A stretch of DNA of 64,000 bases, taken from Sisyra terminalis (Eukaryota > Arthropoda > Insecta > Neuroptera > Sisyridae). The DNA lies in contig OY292275.1 of the NCBI GenBank assembly GCA_958496175.1, forward strand, positions 3,472,001 through 3,536,000, written 5' to 3'. The stretch's first letter is position 1. Every line of letters begins with the position of its first letter. This document shows, piece by piece, positions 11,198-22,091 of the stretch. Under the pieces are notes generated by a model. The model had not been told where the DNA came from. It did not search any database and was given only the letters and a program-made list of their open reading frames with translations. The translations under genes and the position numbers were made by a program.

Positions 11198-11199
11198 GG

Positions 11200-11760
11200 T
11201 TGATATCTACGTTAGCCGCCCCAACTTCAGCGTGTGGGCCACGTGTGGGGTGTGGGTGAGATTGAAAGGCGGTTAAAGTTGGGCCAACAGTTGAAAACTC
11301 GACGGGTAGCCGGATGCAAGTTCGTCCACGAGGGAATGCCGCACTCTGATGCCGGAAAGCAATTTAAAAAGCTTCTCGTCTTTCCGTCTGAAGCTCAACT
11401 TTTATATTTTAAACATTCAGTTGGCTTGTTGGCGTCGACTAACATTTTTTTTTAGATTCATTTCCGACGCTCTAACGACCGAACGCCGACCAGAGAACAC
11501 CGGGGCAGACGTAACGCATTACATCCACACAGTCTTCAAAAGAATTTTTAAAATGCCTTGACAAGATTTGCTTGCAAACTTCAACCACTTCTCCTCTGGC
11601 ATTCTTCAGCTACCTACTTAAAACAATAACACTCGGCGCTTTCAGTTTCATCTATTCGGTTTCAACGGAATTTCAGGCGAAAACTATTTCCTAAGTTTTC
11701 CGATGATAACTTAACAATCTAGCGTTATTCTTTCCGTGAATACTTTCCAAGTTTCATTTA
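11200..11760. other. GC-richer single-copy island, possible host exon or regulatory DNA
   Basis: The base composition is clearly less AT-rich than the surroundings, with CpGs and few stops in two plus frames (11234-11455 and 11349-11561). Neither product resembles a known family. The block does not recur in the window, so it is not one of the local repeat families. It may be an untranslated exon, promoter or enhancer. Coding status is unproven. Confidence 0.3.
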
Positions 11761-12060
11761 TCTACAATGCAAAAAGGTGAAAGAAGATATTCATTATAGT
11801 TGGGTACCTAGATGTTCCGATTGTAACTACTGTGATACATTTAGGCTCGGTATTTTCACATCAAGATAGTGAAATTTATCTTCCAGGTAAAATTTTAACC
11901 GGAAGAAAGAGAAATATCTTCAGGATAAAATTAAACTATCTTCTAGATTGTTTATTCAGTACTTAGACTTTCAAATAGCCTTAGAGTAGAAACTTAAAGA
12001 TTTATCATTGAAAATAAAACAATGATCATCCCAAAACAATGTGGAGTAGGGTGGGTCAAA
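11761..12060. other. AT-rich spacer
   Basis: Nothing is recognised. The word TAGGGTGGGTCAAAAAA occurs at 12047, just outside the large palindrome. It resembles an internal terminus of that palindrome (12237). Confidence 0.35.
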
Positions 12061-14573
12061 AAACTCACTTAGTGGTTTTAGTGTGGGCTATAATTGGTCT
12101 TCATTGTCGTTAATAACTCAATGTTTACCATTTAAAAAAATACAAGTTTTTCAGCGATATTTACACAATTTATACAACCGCAAATCTTTATTAGCTACAA
12201 AAAATACAATCGAAACTAAAAATAGATTTTCTACATTAGGGTGGATCAAAAAACTTGATTATTTTTTTTTTACAAGTGGCACGGAAAAATGGGTTGCTAG
12301 ACACCTTAAAAAATTCTCACCAAGTATGAGCTCTTAATTTTAATAGGAAGATCCTCTGCAGCGCAGTTTTGTATTTTTTTCTCAGTCCAATAGAAAAAAA
12401 TTCATACCTCATCATTTATCGATTGTTCAGAAAAATGTTCTGAAAGAATTTTTTAGGAAATATAATGCTCTACAAAAAAGGTATTCTATATTTTTTCCGT
12501 AAGCTTCACCATTTGAAAGATATTAAGGATTTAATTTTGATTATTTTAAGACAAATTTCATTTTTGTTTATGAATTTTATAACTCGACAATAAATGACAC
12601 TTATACAATGCGCAATACAAATTTTTGTTGGAAATTAACAGCTCTATAAAAATAGTTTCTTATGTTTTGGCGATTAAATTAACCGTTCAAAAGATATTCA
12701 TCATCAAACTTTCATGTGTACGGATTTTAAAAGTTTTTGATAAAATATTCGAATAATTTCAATTTAATTTATAATTTTTGAGAAAATTTACACGAATTTT
12801 AGTTTCTATCAACTGAGAAACTTCAAAATATTTTTCAAGTTTTTTTTTTATGCTTGAGTATATTTGTCTCCATTTAAAAAAAATAAATTGTACATTATTT
12901 ATCGCATAGTTAAATATTTATTAATAAAAAAGTAAAGTTTTCATTATACATATATTATGATTAGGGTGATTTTTTTTTTACTTTTTTGGGGCCCATCGTG
13001 AAATTTTGTTGGAAATACCAAAAAAACAATTCTCTGAAAGTTTGAGCCCTTAATATTAATTTTAAGTCCTCGACCAAGACGTGTAAAGATTTCCCATTGA
13101 AAATACTCGGAAACTCTGATTTTTTATTTTTAAATTTCTATATCTCAGTGGCATTTCATGGGATCGCTTTTACCGAAGATTTGTTTTTCTCAGAATTAAA
13201 CGCTCTACAATAGAGCCCATTGCGACAAAGTCGTAACTCACACCGGTGAGGTAGTACGGATCACTGAACCTGATTTTTCCATAAAATTCAAGGCTTAATA
13301 TCTCGTTTAATATTGATCTTCGCGATTTGATCTACATGAACTTTTTTGTAGGAAATCAAATTCTCTACAAGTTTTTCATTTATAATTTTTCCGTAGCTCT
13401 TGTTATTTACGAGATAAATGCAAAAAAAAACTCGAATTTTATGGAAAAATTAGGTTCAGTGATCCGTACTACCTCACCGGTGTGAGTTACGACTTTGTCG
13501 CAATGGGCTCTATTGTAGAGCGTTTAATTCTGAGAAAAAACCATCTTCGGTAAAAGCGATCCCATAAAATTCCACTGAGATATAGAAATTTAAAAATAAA
13601 AAATCAGTGTTTTCGTGTATTTTCAATGGGAAATCTTTACACCTTTGGTCGAGGACTTATAATTAATATATAGGGCTCAAACTTTCAGGGAATATTTTTT
13701 TTGGTATTTCCAACAAAATTTCACGATGGGACTAAAAAAGTAAAAAAAAATCACCCTAATTATGATATATTTCAGTATTAGAGAAAAACAATGTTCAATT
13801 AGTTATGAAAAAGTTTTTTATTTCAGTTTTCAAACAAGTTTTTGTTGCAAGTTGAGTAATTTTTTCGATAAATTAAATTGAAATTATTCGAATATCTCAT
13901 CAAAAACTTTTAAAATCCGTACACAAGAAAGTTTGATGGTGAATATCTTTTGAACTGTTAATTTAATCGCCAAAACATAAGAAACCATTTTTGTAGAGCA
14001 GTTCATTTCCAACAAAAATTTGTATTGCACATTGTATAAGAGTCATTTCCTGTCGAGTTATGAAATTCATAAATAAAAATGAAATTTGTCTTAAAATAAT
14101 CAAAATTAAATCCTTAATATCTTTCAAATGGTGAGGCTTACGGAAAAAATATAGAATACCTTTTTTGCAGAGCATTAAATTTCCTAAAAAATTTGTTCAG
14201 AACATCTTTCTGTACAATCGATAAATGATGAGGTATGAATTTTATTCTATTGGACTGAGAAAAAAATACAAAACTGCGACGCGGAGGATCTTCCTATTAA
14301 AATTAAGAGCTCATACTTGGTAAGAATTATTTTAAGGTGTCTAGCAACCCATTTCTCCGTGTCACTTGTAAAAAAAATCGATTTTTTTGACCCACCCTAA
14401 TGTGGAAAATCTATTTTTAGTTTCGATTGTATTTTTTCGTAGCTAATAAAGATGTGCGGTTGTTAAATTGTATAAATATTGCTGAAAAACTTGTATTTTT
14501 TTAAATGGTAAACATTGAGTTATTAATGACAATGAAGACCAATTATAGCCCACACTAAAACCATTAAGTGAGT
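12061..14573. mobile_element. 2.5-kb nested fold-back (palindromic) element
   Basis: The left arm (12061 to about 12780) is the inverted copy of the right arm (about 13868 to 14573), with about 90% identity by eye. The outermost 175 bp (12061-12236 / 14400-14573) surround an inner pair of ends, TAGGGTGGATCAAAAAA at 12237 and its mirror TTTTTTTGACCCACCCTA at about 14383-14400. The loop holds a separate hAT-like MITE (12962-13758). Such long arms are typical of fold-back or long-TIR non-autonomous elements. A transcript would fold into a kilobase-long double-stranded RNA. Frames inside, such as the 70-codon frame near 14.0-14.2 kb, are by-products. Confidence 0.85.
12962..13758. mobile_element. 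hAT-like long-TIR MITE, copy 1 (797 bp)
   Basis: The ends are TAGGGTGATTTTTTTTT and, inverted, TCACCCTA. The 8-bp direct repeat ATTATGAT flanks it perfectly (12954-12961 and 13759-13766). Arms of about 340 bp are inverted copies (about 12962-13300 against 13440-13758). The copy at 60013-60816 has the same ends and its own different 8-bp duplication. An 8-bp target duplication with TAGGG-type ends fits the hAT superfamily. It sits in the loop of the larger palindrome and therefore inserted later. No coding content. Confidence 0.85.
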
Positions 14574-16439
14574 TACAACTCTGAAATGAAAATTCGTCTT
14601 GTCCTATTTGAGTTGAAAGCTTTCGGCACACCACGCGGTGGTACAAAGCTCGCGCAAAAAGCGCTCATTTCACCTCGCAAATATTGGCGCACGAAAACAC
14701 GAAAAATAGCGAACACAATAATTCGCAAAAAGCTGTCACCGAGTTAATGGAGTAATTCAAATGAGAAAAAGCTCAAAACATTATAACTGTTGATATACGT
14801 TGGCTGAACTCCGTCTTTTTTGCCGTTCGCAAAAATACCCCGACCGTTGTATTTAAACGGCAGATATCCTACACAGTCTAAATTCCCCAGTCGCCAACAA
14901 AAGCCGGGGGATGAAGCGCTGCCAACGCCGGGTGCGATGGGCGAGAGGGTGCAAACGCTAGATTAAATAAATAAAAGCCGTAATAGATATTCTCGATACA
15001 AAACGAACGTTGAATGAACTTTTTGTACATCAAATAAACGTCTCGATTGGATAATAAATATTCCGAAATTATGGCCATTCATTATTATGTTTTATAAAAC
15101 CTATAGGCATTAGGTACCCTTGGATATTCTATATATATGTGAGTGTACCCTTTTCGAAATTGAGATTTGGGATTTACGATCTATCTACCTGTTTGCATGT
15201 TGTCGGATCGTTAACTTTCTATGTGGACCAACGGGCACAATGGGCATTAATTATGCTAATTGATATTTGTGTTTAAATAATTACAAACTGGAGAATATTA
15301 ATCAAATATTTAGAATTAATTATGACTATTTGAACGATCTTTGCTCGCCAACTAAATGACGCAACTGCACGAAGAAAATGATTGACGTTAACAATGAAAA
15401 ATCACAGTTGGGGAATTGGGAAAATCAGTTCAATTTTCTGTATGTAATTTTAAATAGTTATAACCGGACATCGCTTTTAATTGAATACATAGTAAATTAA
15501 TTACAAATGCATAATGCAAATGAGATGAAAAGTTTTAATTTATTAAAATGAAATTTAAAATTGATTATTGAATTATTAAAATGATTGTAGTTCAATTATT
15601 GTAGTTTGAAAATTTAAAAAAAAACCATTGTCAGTCAATGTTACGTTTATTTAGTCAAATTAATTACTTTTTTTGGGTGAAAGCATTGAACTTTTGAAAT
15701 TTGAAATTCCCGCTTATATCCGGGCTTATTTAATTACCATGAAGTTAACTTGGAAAAAAAATATTTATTTTCAATAATCGAATTGTTTTTGTTTTTGAAC
15801 TTAAGTGCACGTGGTTTAGTTTCATGATAATTTAACTACAATCTCGGCTAGTTTTTTGTGAATTATATTAAAAAAATATGTGGAAATTGATTAATTATGA
15901 AGCACTAATTAATTCGAATAAAACTTTGGTAAAAATTGACATAAAACATTGAAATTTGATCAATAATACATATATTTTAGGTTGGCCATTTTGGTTCTCA
16001 AAGCGGAGCTTTTGAGATTTCTTTTATACGGCTTGTACTTGAAGAATTGGATCTAAATTTTATTAACGACTACGTTTAGAAGAAAATGTGATATCAATTA
16101 TTGTATTTTATTGTTGAGGTTATAAAGTCGCCAACTGGTATGTTAACCAATATAACCAATATGACCAATATCATGATATGGAGCATAGTTGGCTTTGGAA
16201 GGTTGAAGTACTTTGATGGTGTTGAAGATTTTCTTAAAGGAATTTTAATGCAATATATCGTTCAACTAAAAAAATTGAGATTAGGTATTATTACACATAC
16301 ATTAATTGTTGAGAAGTATTATTATATATTATGTAACAAATTGTGTGAACTTTAATATTTTTATTATAGTCCTTGGGACATTTTCATCAACCATGGGTGT
16401 ATTTTAAATGGTATGTGGTCTTATACATTTTATTTATTG
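14574..16439. other. Gene-free region with homeodomain-type site cluster
   Basis: No gene is recognised. From 14640 to 15080 the DNA is less AT-rich with CpGs and appears single-copy. Around 15240-15340 there is a dense cluster of TAAT/ATTA words, including TTAATTATGCTAATTGAT with an octamer-like ATGCTAAT. Such clusters occur in homeodomain- and POU-bound enhancers, but AT-rich DNA produces them by chance as well. The 84-codon frame at 16101 has no recognisable domain. Confidence 0.3.
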
Positions 16440-16781
16440 CTATCAGTTTAACTAAAAATATTTTTGCAGATTATTTTCTAACTTTTAATTACCTTTCCAA
16501 TGATATATAACTCACCTGTCTAAAGTAAAAATTTCTGTTTTTATCCCTAGGAAATACCTTCCCTTATTATTTTTTTTGGAATGATAAGTAGCCTAACATA
16601 TGAGGGAAATTGTGACTTATCTTAATACCAAATTCTTTAGTTAAATCGGGACACAGACAGACAAAAATTTTAAAAATGTTTAATTCGGAATAAGAGTCTC
16701 TTGAAACAAATATTTGCCCTAAAATTGGTTTCAAAATCGAAATATACAGATAGACGTAAGAATTTTATATATTAGTATAGA
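16440..16781 (-). mobile_element. Helitron group A, 5' fragment
   Basis: Read on the minus strand it begins TCTATACTAATATATAAAAT (5' end at 16781) and follows group A copies (8511 and 42195) for about 340 bp, including the AACCAAATTT-like and ACAGGTGAGTTATATATC words. It then ends without the 3' CTAG terminus. It is a truncated copy, and the base before the 5' end is T rather than the usual A. Confidence 0.75.
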
Positions 16782-18568
16782 ATAGATAGCTTCTTTATGA
16801 ATATACAACATTTTGCGTGTCAGGAATTATATCTAACGTTTTTTTTTTTTTTAGGTAATCAGTAAAGATGTTTTGGCTGAATTAAAAGTTTATGTACTAC
16901 TTGGACGAAAAAGAGTAATTCTTCAAATATTTGAAAAATGGACTAATTTTTTCGTCGGTGACTGATTCATTATTCTCAACGTCGTATAACCTTTTACACT
17001 GATCAATTTTCTTTAATTTTCTTCAACTCCAAACTAAGTTCTCACATGTTCGTTTGCAAATGAAAACCGAGAACACGAAGCAAAAACTTTCACGTTTCCG
17101 TTCGTAGAGAAATTCGAGGCAAAAACCTCAAAATTCTGAAAGATTTATCATAGAAAATTGAAAAGTTTTTCCTCAAGTTTCACAACCACCTATCCGTGGC
17201 GCATAGTTTATAAAATAATTAGATATCTAACAATTTTGCAGCAATGAAGCTCAATCGGCCGAAAGCTCGTAAAGTTGCGCAAAACACGCCCGACTAAAAT
17301 GCATCTCTACTAGCTACTAGCTGTCGGCCATTAGTATAATAATTTTAGAACGAAATAAAGATCCATTGAGCTGATTGCCGATATCGGGCGGTTTGTTCGA
17401 GCGAATATTGTGCGATAAGACCTCGAAAAATGCAGCTCGAAAATCAAGACACGTTAGAAAATCGTTCATTCATGACTAAGCACACGAGTGCTTTATTTTT
17501 TGATTCCTCCCTCCACACCCCGTGTCTCTCTATCCATCCATCCATCTATCTATTGAGAACAAGACGAAAATTTTCTATTAAACATTTTCTCAGATTTCTC
17601 GTCTACCAAACTACAACTAACAGAAATGCGGGTGGGTTTGGTTTATTTATTTAATTTTACGATCGCGAAAAGCATCTCCGTCTTCTCTTCTTTTCCCTTA
17701 AGCTTTTTTTTTTCCTTTCGTTTTTCGGTGTATGCTTTCTAGTTTCTCCACCACAACCGCAAAGAGAAACCTCGAGAATTTATTAAGCTTCTCAAGGCCC
17801 TTTCCTCTTACCAAAGACTATTGGAGATTGTCGAGCGACCACTTTGGAAATCCGCCAAATAATCCATTTTTTACGTTAGTTCATCCCATTATTTTTATCA
17901 CTTACGATTTGCTCTTTTCATCTTAATGGATAAACTGAAGAAAAAAACGGATATTAAATTTTAAATTTCACCTAACAACAAATCTAAATTAAGATTAGAA
18001 ACTTATGGTTTTTCGGAGAAATTTAAAAGATTTTCTTTACCATGTTTCAGAAATTTATATGGATACAACTTTCCATAATACAATATATACAATGGATATT
18101 AATAAAATGGTTTTTGAATGATGAGAAGATACTCAAATAGAAAAGAATTTACGTACAATTATATGGCTTTCGTCAATGGATGTTACCCAATTTACTATTT
18201 TATGTGGAAAACCGGTTTAATGTATACAAATTCCACTTTGCGTTATGAAATACGATAGTAAAACCTTGATTGTCAAATAAGAAGTTGTAAGATATAGGCA
18301 AGTCGTCTGGAACCAGCGGTATGCGTAGTACTATTGCATATGCATATTACACACTTTTGTGTGCCTAAAGCTGGTTCTTTGAATGGCATATTTGAATATC
18401 TGCTTTTTAAAAGTTACACCCAAGGTTAGTATCTTGTTTAATGGTTCCTACCATATAAGAATCGATATACGGTTGTCTTTTAGTTGTCAAGAATAATGAT
18501 TGGAGTCTGGGAGTTTGGACTTCATAGGAAATTGTGGCCCAGATACCAGGACTAAAAAGCAATATAAC
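16782..18568. other. Gene-free region, single-copy appearance
   Basis: It contains a T-run at 16842-16854 and a short CCAT/CTAT tract near 17528-17552, with a less AT-rich patch at about 17.25-17.9 kb. Frames of 64-74 codons here have no recognisable domain. Nothing else is seen. Confidence 0.3.
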
Positions 18569-19269
18569 CAGTGGCGTAGCAAGGCGGGGCAGTGCCCCGG
18601 GCCACTCAAGCTCAGGGGACCCTCGAATCCTTACCAGAAATCTCGATCGAACTGAACTTTTGGAAATTCAGTTGGAAGTTCACAAATTATGTAAGGAAAT
18701 AATGAGCAAATATGGAGTGCTAGAATGCGACCTAACGGAAGTATTTACAGCAATTTTATTATTCTTTACAATTCCTGTCACTTCTGCAGCAGCAGAAAGG
18801 TCAATTTAGCAAATTAAAAATAATAAAAAATTATTTAAGATATAATATGGGCCAAACTCGACTCCGATATTTATCGCAAATAGCAATAAACAAAACCGTA
18901 TTAAGCCTGGATCTATAAGAAGTCATTGATACTTTTGCGAAAACTAAAGCTAGGAAAAAACTGTAAATATAATTGTTATTTAGTCAGTTGGTAGGCCCGA
19001 ATTTTATATAATAAACCCTTGATAATTCTCCTATTTCGTTTTATTAGCCAAACCAACACCAAGTATTAATTGTAATTTATGGTTTTGCTCTTTAATATTT
19101 TTATTACCTGCCCTGCAGTGCACAAAAAAGAACTTAAGTAGGTTTGCATTTTTAAAGTATTTGTATATTTCATATTTTTATTTGATAAAACCTAATCAGT
19201 TTACTAAATCAGTGGGGCCCCATTTTTTAAATTTGCCCCAGAGTCCTTGGTTACCTAGCTACGCCACTG
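18569..19269 (+). mobile_element. hAT element copy 2 (701 bp) with perfect target duplication
   Basis: The ends are CAGTGGCGTAGCAAGG and, inverted, TAGCTACGCCACTG. The target duplication AATATAAC is exact (18561-18568 and 19270-19277). Inside is only the last part of a hAT transposase, so it is an internal-deletion derivative mobilised in trans. It matches the copies at 7959, 29806 and 41476. Confidence 0.92.
18640..18966 (+). pseudogene. hAT transposase C-terminal dimerisation domain, frameshifted
   Basis: The plus strand reads EIMSKYGVLECDLTEVFTAI, then FFTIPVTSAAAERS. After a one-base insertion (TCAATTTAGC instead of TCATTTAGC near 18803) the frame continues FSKLKIIKNYLRYNMGQTRL and RYLSQIAI. 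The hAT C-terminal domain signature is the ER(S/T)FSxLKxIKxxLRxxMxxxRLxxL block. Everything upstream of it (RNase H core, zinc finger) is deleted. Copy 4 at 41.5 kb has the same extra base. Confidence 0.88.
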
Positions 19270-19512
19270 AATATAACACAATGATTTTTCATTCATAGAG
19301 AATTTGTATTTCCTTATATTTAGTTGGTCACTTGACTGTTATAAAATACATATTTGGTGTTTTACTTTATGATAATTGAATATAACTATTTAACAAAAAT
19401 ATAACTATTTTTAGCAATTGTATGACTAATAATGAAATTTGTAGAATGAACTGTAGATTTCCTTTTAAAAACCCATCGATAATTACCATATTTTGAAAAT
19501 TTGCTTCAACTA

Positions 19513-19628
19513 CTGTGTATACAATATATAAAATATATTGCAGTCCAATTTATGTAGTATAATTTAACATAATAAAATACAAATTTAATAAATTGGACTG
19601 CAATATATCTAATATATTGTATACACAG
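19513..19628. mobile_element. 116-bp Tc1/mariner-type MITE
   Basis: Terminal inverted repeats of about 41 bp start CTGTGTATACAATATAT and are flanked on each side by TA (19511-19512, 19629-19630), the target duplication of Tc1/mariner elements. The arms carry the mirrored word TATTGCAGTCCAATTTA. The centre is only about 35 bp. No coding capacity. Confidence 0.85.
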
Positions 19629-19630
19629 TA

Positions 19631-20489
19631 TAACTGTTCAAAGTCAGCGAAAAAATCTTATTTTGATTGCTTCAACTAATTTTTGGCATTACATATAAAA
19701 ATATTTGCTTGTAAAGACGAATTGTAAAGACATTTCTTCGCCTTCCTATCAATAATAAAGTTTCTTTTAACTGTTATATGTGTTTCTACTCAAAGAAAAG
19801 AAAAGTTTAAAAAAAATCGTATAATTATTATTTTTTGTGACAGTTAAATTTTGCAATTACTAAATATTAACTACAATTATGTTTTTAATTTTAGTCTTTC
19901 AAATTTAAAATTGGCTAAAATTTCAAAATTCATATGCTTTATGGAAAATCAGTAAAGAACCTTTTCTGTAGGAAAAATCCTCAGCTTTCATTTTGATAAT
20001 AACTATTTTATTTGTATCTAGTACAGTTTATAAATTACACTGAAAAAAGAAATTTGTTTTCGGAAATGTCAATGTCGAAGAGGCCGTCGCCGGAAGGCGA
20101 CGGATTTTTCTGGAGAAATTATGTTTTTAGGACCTAATCTATCAATTAAAAAAAATATGGCCTTTACATACTTTTTGATAAGTGCATATATTTGAACGAT
20201 TGCGCTAATTGTAATTTATTTATAAGAAAATTTTAGTTGTTAATCTGCACCTGGTTTACCACAGGACCCAATTGAAAATCGTACAAAAATTGTGCAAAAT
20301 TTATATGATTGAATTCATATGAGTCGAATTTTTCTTTTTATAATATAAAATGCACATTTAGTACCCATTTAAAAAAAAGTAAAAATCACTCCAAACCCAT
20401 TACGTACAAGTATGTAATTGACTAATTTTTCATTTCCGATGGCTACTTATCAAAAAAAATGTAATAATAAAAATAAATGATGATGCTTT
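19631..20489. other. AT-rich spacer with one tight GC hairpin
   Basis: No gene is recognised. The only notable feature is the hairpin listed at 20084-20103. Confidence 0.4.
20084..20103. other. Perfect 8-bp GC stem with GGAA loop
   Basis: CCGTCGCC and GGCGACGG are perfectly complementary around a GGAA loop, followed by a short T-run, in DNA that is otherwise about 75% AT. It could be a relic of a Helitron 3' hairpin or another structured RNA, but no terminus follows it. Function unknown. Confidence 0.6.
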
Positions 20490-21262
20490 AGTAGTTACAA
20501 CCCTAAAATTTTATTACTACCCTCAATTTTATCAATTAAAATCAAACACATGCATCAAACCCCGTTTAATAATTTGTTGAAATAGAAGAACTCTACCATA
20601 CCATAACATTTAAATATAATATTTCGGAAAAATATTTCGAGGAAATGATCAAGAATGCCTTGGACAAATTGATGGCATATCATGAATTCAGTTGACTTTT
20701 CTATTGCCAACCTAAGTCTTACTATTTTCCTCTAATTTCAGAGCAAAGAGATACAAAATAAAAATCACAGCAAAAAAATTGTTTTTTTTTTTCAAAAATT
20801 GCATTAATTATTTATTAATTTTCAAATATGTTTTTTACTGAAATTTAATGTTCATATTATGACCTATGTTTTGAATGCATCTAGTAGTTACTACTCAAAA
20901 ATTTATCTTTAATTTTATTTATTAAAATCAAATATATGCTGCCACCCCCGCTTAATGATTTGTTGATATGGAAGGACTCTACCATAACATTTAAATTTCA
21001 GGAAAAATATTTCGAGGAAATGATCAAGAATGCCTTGGACAAATTGATGGCATATCATGAATTCAGTTGACTTTTCTATTGCCAACCTAAATCTAACTAT
21101 TTTCCACTGTTTTCCTCTAATTTCAGAGCAGAGATATAAAATAAAAATCACAGCAAAAAAATAATTCTTTTTTCAAAAATTGCATTAATTATTTCTCAAT
21201 TTTCAAATATGTTTTTTATTGAAATTTATCGTTCATATTATTAACTATGTTTTGAATGCATC
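20490..21262. repeat. Tandem duplication, two units of about 385 bp
   Basis: Unit 1 (about 20490-20880) and unit 2 (about 20884-21262) align throughout. The best conserved core is about 90 bp around 20631-20700 and 21003-21072 (words GAGGAAATGATCAAGAATGC and GGCATATCATGAATTCAGTT). Both cores have a short shared open frame ending at the TGA in CAGTTGA. No splice sites are consistent in the two units, so an exon duplication is not supported. Indels in poly-A/T tracts separate the units. Confidence 0.85.
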
Positions 21263-21599
21263 AAATATTAAATGATTCTTTTTTCTCGTTTAATTATTTA
21301 TCGGGAAAATTCAAATCATTTCAGTGTTCAATTAAATATTTAATGATACAATGAAAAATATTTCATATTTGCAAAATTTTTGCAGTTGTTGATTTGCGAA
21401 TGATTTAATAGAGAAAAATTTGTTGCAACTGGTTGACTACGCAAAAATTTACCTTCATTACCATAAAAGGCAATAATTTCGATTTGTTTTTCTCATCCCA
21501 ACGCGCCCCCCTACTACCCACTTGTTAATGTTCTCGAAAATAAATCTTTGTAAATCATTGCAATTTTAACTTTGATTCAATCAATATCAACAAGTTGAT

Positions 21600-21608
21600 T
21601 ATATATAT
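21600..21608 (+). promoter_or_regulatory. Possible TATA box of the 21645 gene
   Basis: TATATATAT lies about 37-45 bases upstream of the ATG at 21645, which would give a very short leader. It is plausible only by position. TA-rich words are common in this window. Confidence 0.35.
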
Positions 21609-21644
21609 TTTTTTTAAACAATCGGTTGTGTGCCGTAAAACCAA

Positions 21645-21995
21645 ATGGATTGTGATAAAAAAAAGCCACCGAAGAAAAAGGCGGCGAAGAAAAAATCTGC
21701 CTCGAAACCCAAAGTGAAAAAGGAGCCAAGTGTGAAGAAAGCGATGAATTCCTGTCGTGGATACGATGATTGCTATTCCGATTCGGAATCTTGTGGTTCG
21801 TCCTGTTCCTGCCAATATGATTCGTCCGAGTCCGATTCCGATTGCTATAGTCGTCGCAAACCCAAACGCAACCCCAAAACCACCAAAAAACGCAACAATA
21901 AACGCAAGGAAAAGATCTACATACGCAAAAGTCCATCATCCTACAGCGATTCCGACTCGGACTACGACTGCCGCGACTGCAAATGCTGCAAATAA
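21645..21995 (+). CDS. Small intronless gene for a Lys/Ser/Cys-rich basic protein
   Basis: The product is 116 residues. Residues 1-34 are a Lys/Pro/Ala-rich basic tail (DKKKPPKKKAAKKKSASKPK), like histone H1 or protamine tails. Residues 37-75 are rich in Ser, Asp, Cys and Tyr (repeated SDSE/SESD and CGSSCSC). Residues 76-100 are again basic (RRKPKRNPKTTKKRNNKRKE). The end is SDSDSDYDCRDCKCCK. Ten Cys, no signal peptide, no membrane segment. The start is supported by an ACCAAATGG context, and an AATAAA signal follows the stop by about 90 bp. Codon use is clearly less AT-rich than the surroundings. I do not recognise the family. A nuclear or chromatin role such as a sperm nuclear basic protein would fit the composition but is inference. 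Minus-strand and +2 frames over it are shadows. Confidence 0.7.
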   Translation: MDCDKKKPPKKKAAKKKSASKPKVKKEPSVKKAMNSCRGYDDCYSDSESCGSSCSCQYDSSESDSDCYSRRKPKRNPKTTKKRNNKRKEKIYIRKSPSSYSDSDSDYDCRDCKCCK

Positions 21996-22085
21996 TTAAG
22001 CTGGTCTTTTTAATCATTTTTTTTTTATAATAATAATATGTACTCGAATTTTATTTCATAACAATTTTAACTCGATTTTAATTTG

Positions 22086-22091
22086 AATAAA
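22086..22091 (+). terminator. Polyadenylation signal AATAAA of the 21645 gene
   Basis: An AATAAA hexamer sits 91 bases after the stop codon and is followed by AT-rich sequence. It is the first canonical signal downstream of the gene. Confidence 0.5.

Noticed and set aside
11000..11276. Tyr-Ile repeat frames on both strands
   Set aside because: Direct translation of the (TA)n microsatellite.
16101..16355. 84-codon plus frame
   Set aside because: It includes a low-complexity NITNMTNIM stretch from ACCAATATAACCAATAT repeats, and no domain is recognised.
20631..21072. Duplicated exon in the two tandem units (EKYFEEMIKNALDKLMAYHE reading)
   Set aside because: Unit 2 has an acceptor-like TTTCAG but unit 1 has TTTCGG, and neither has a donor. 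Similarity is explained by the tandem duplication.
21577..22017. 146-codon minus frame over the 21645 gene
   Set aside because: It is the mirror of the repetitive coding sequence (SRSRNRNR-type product). Start context and AATAAA support the plus frame.
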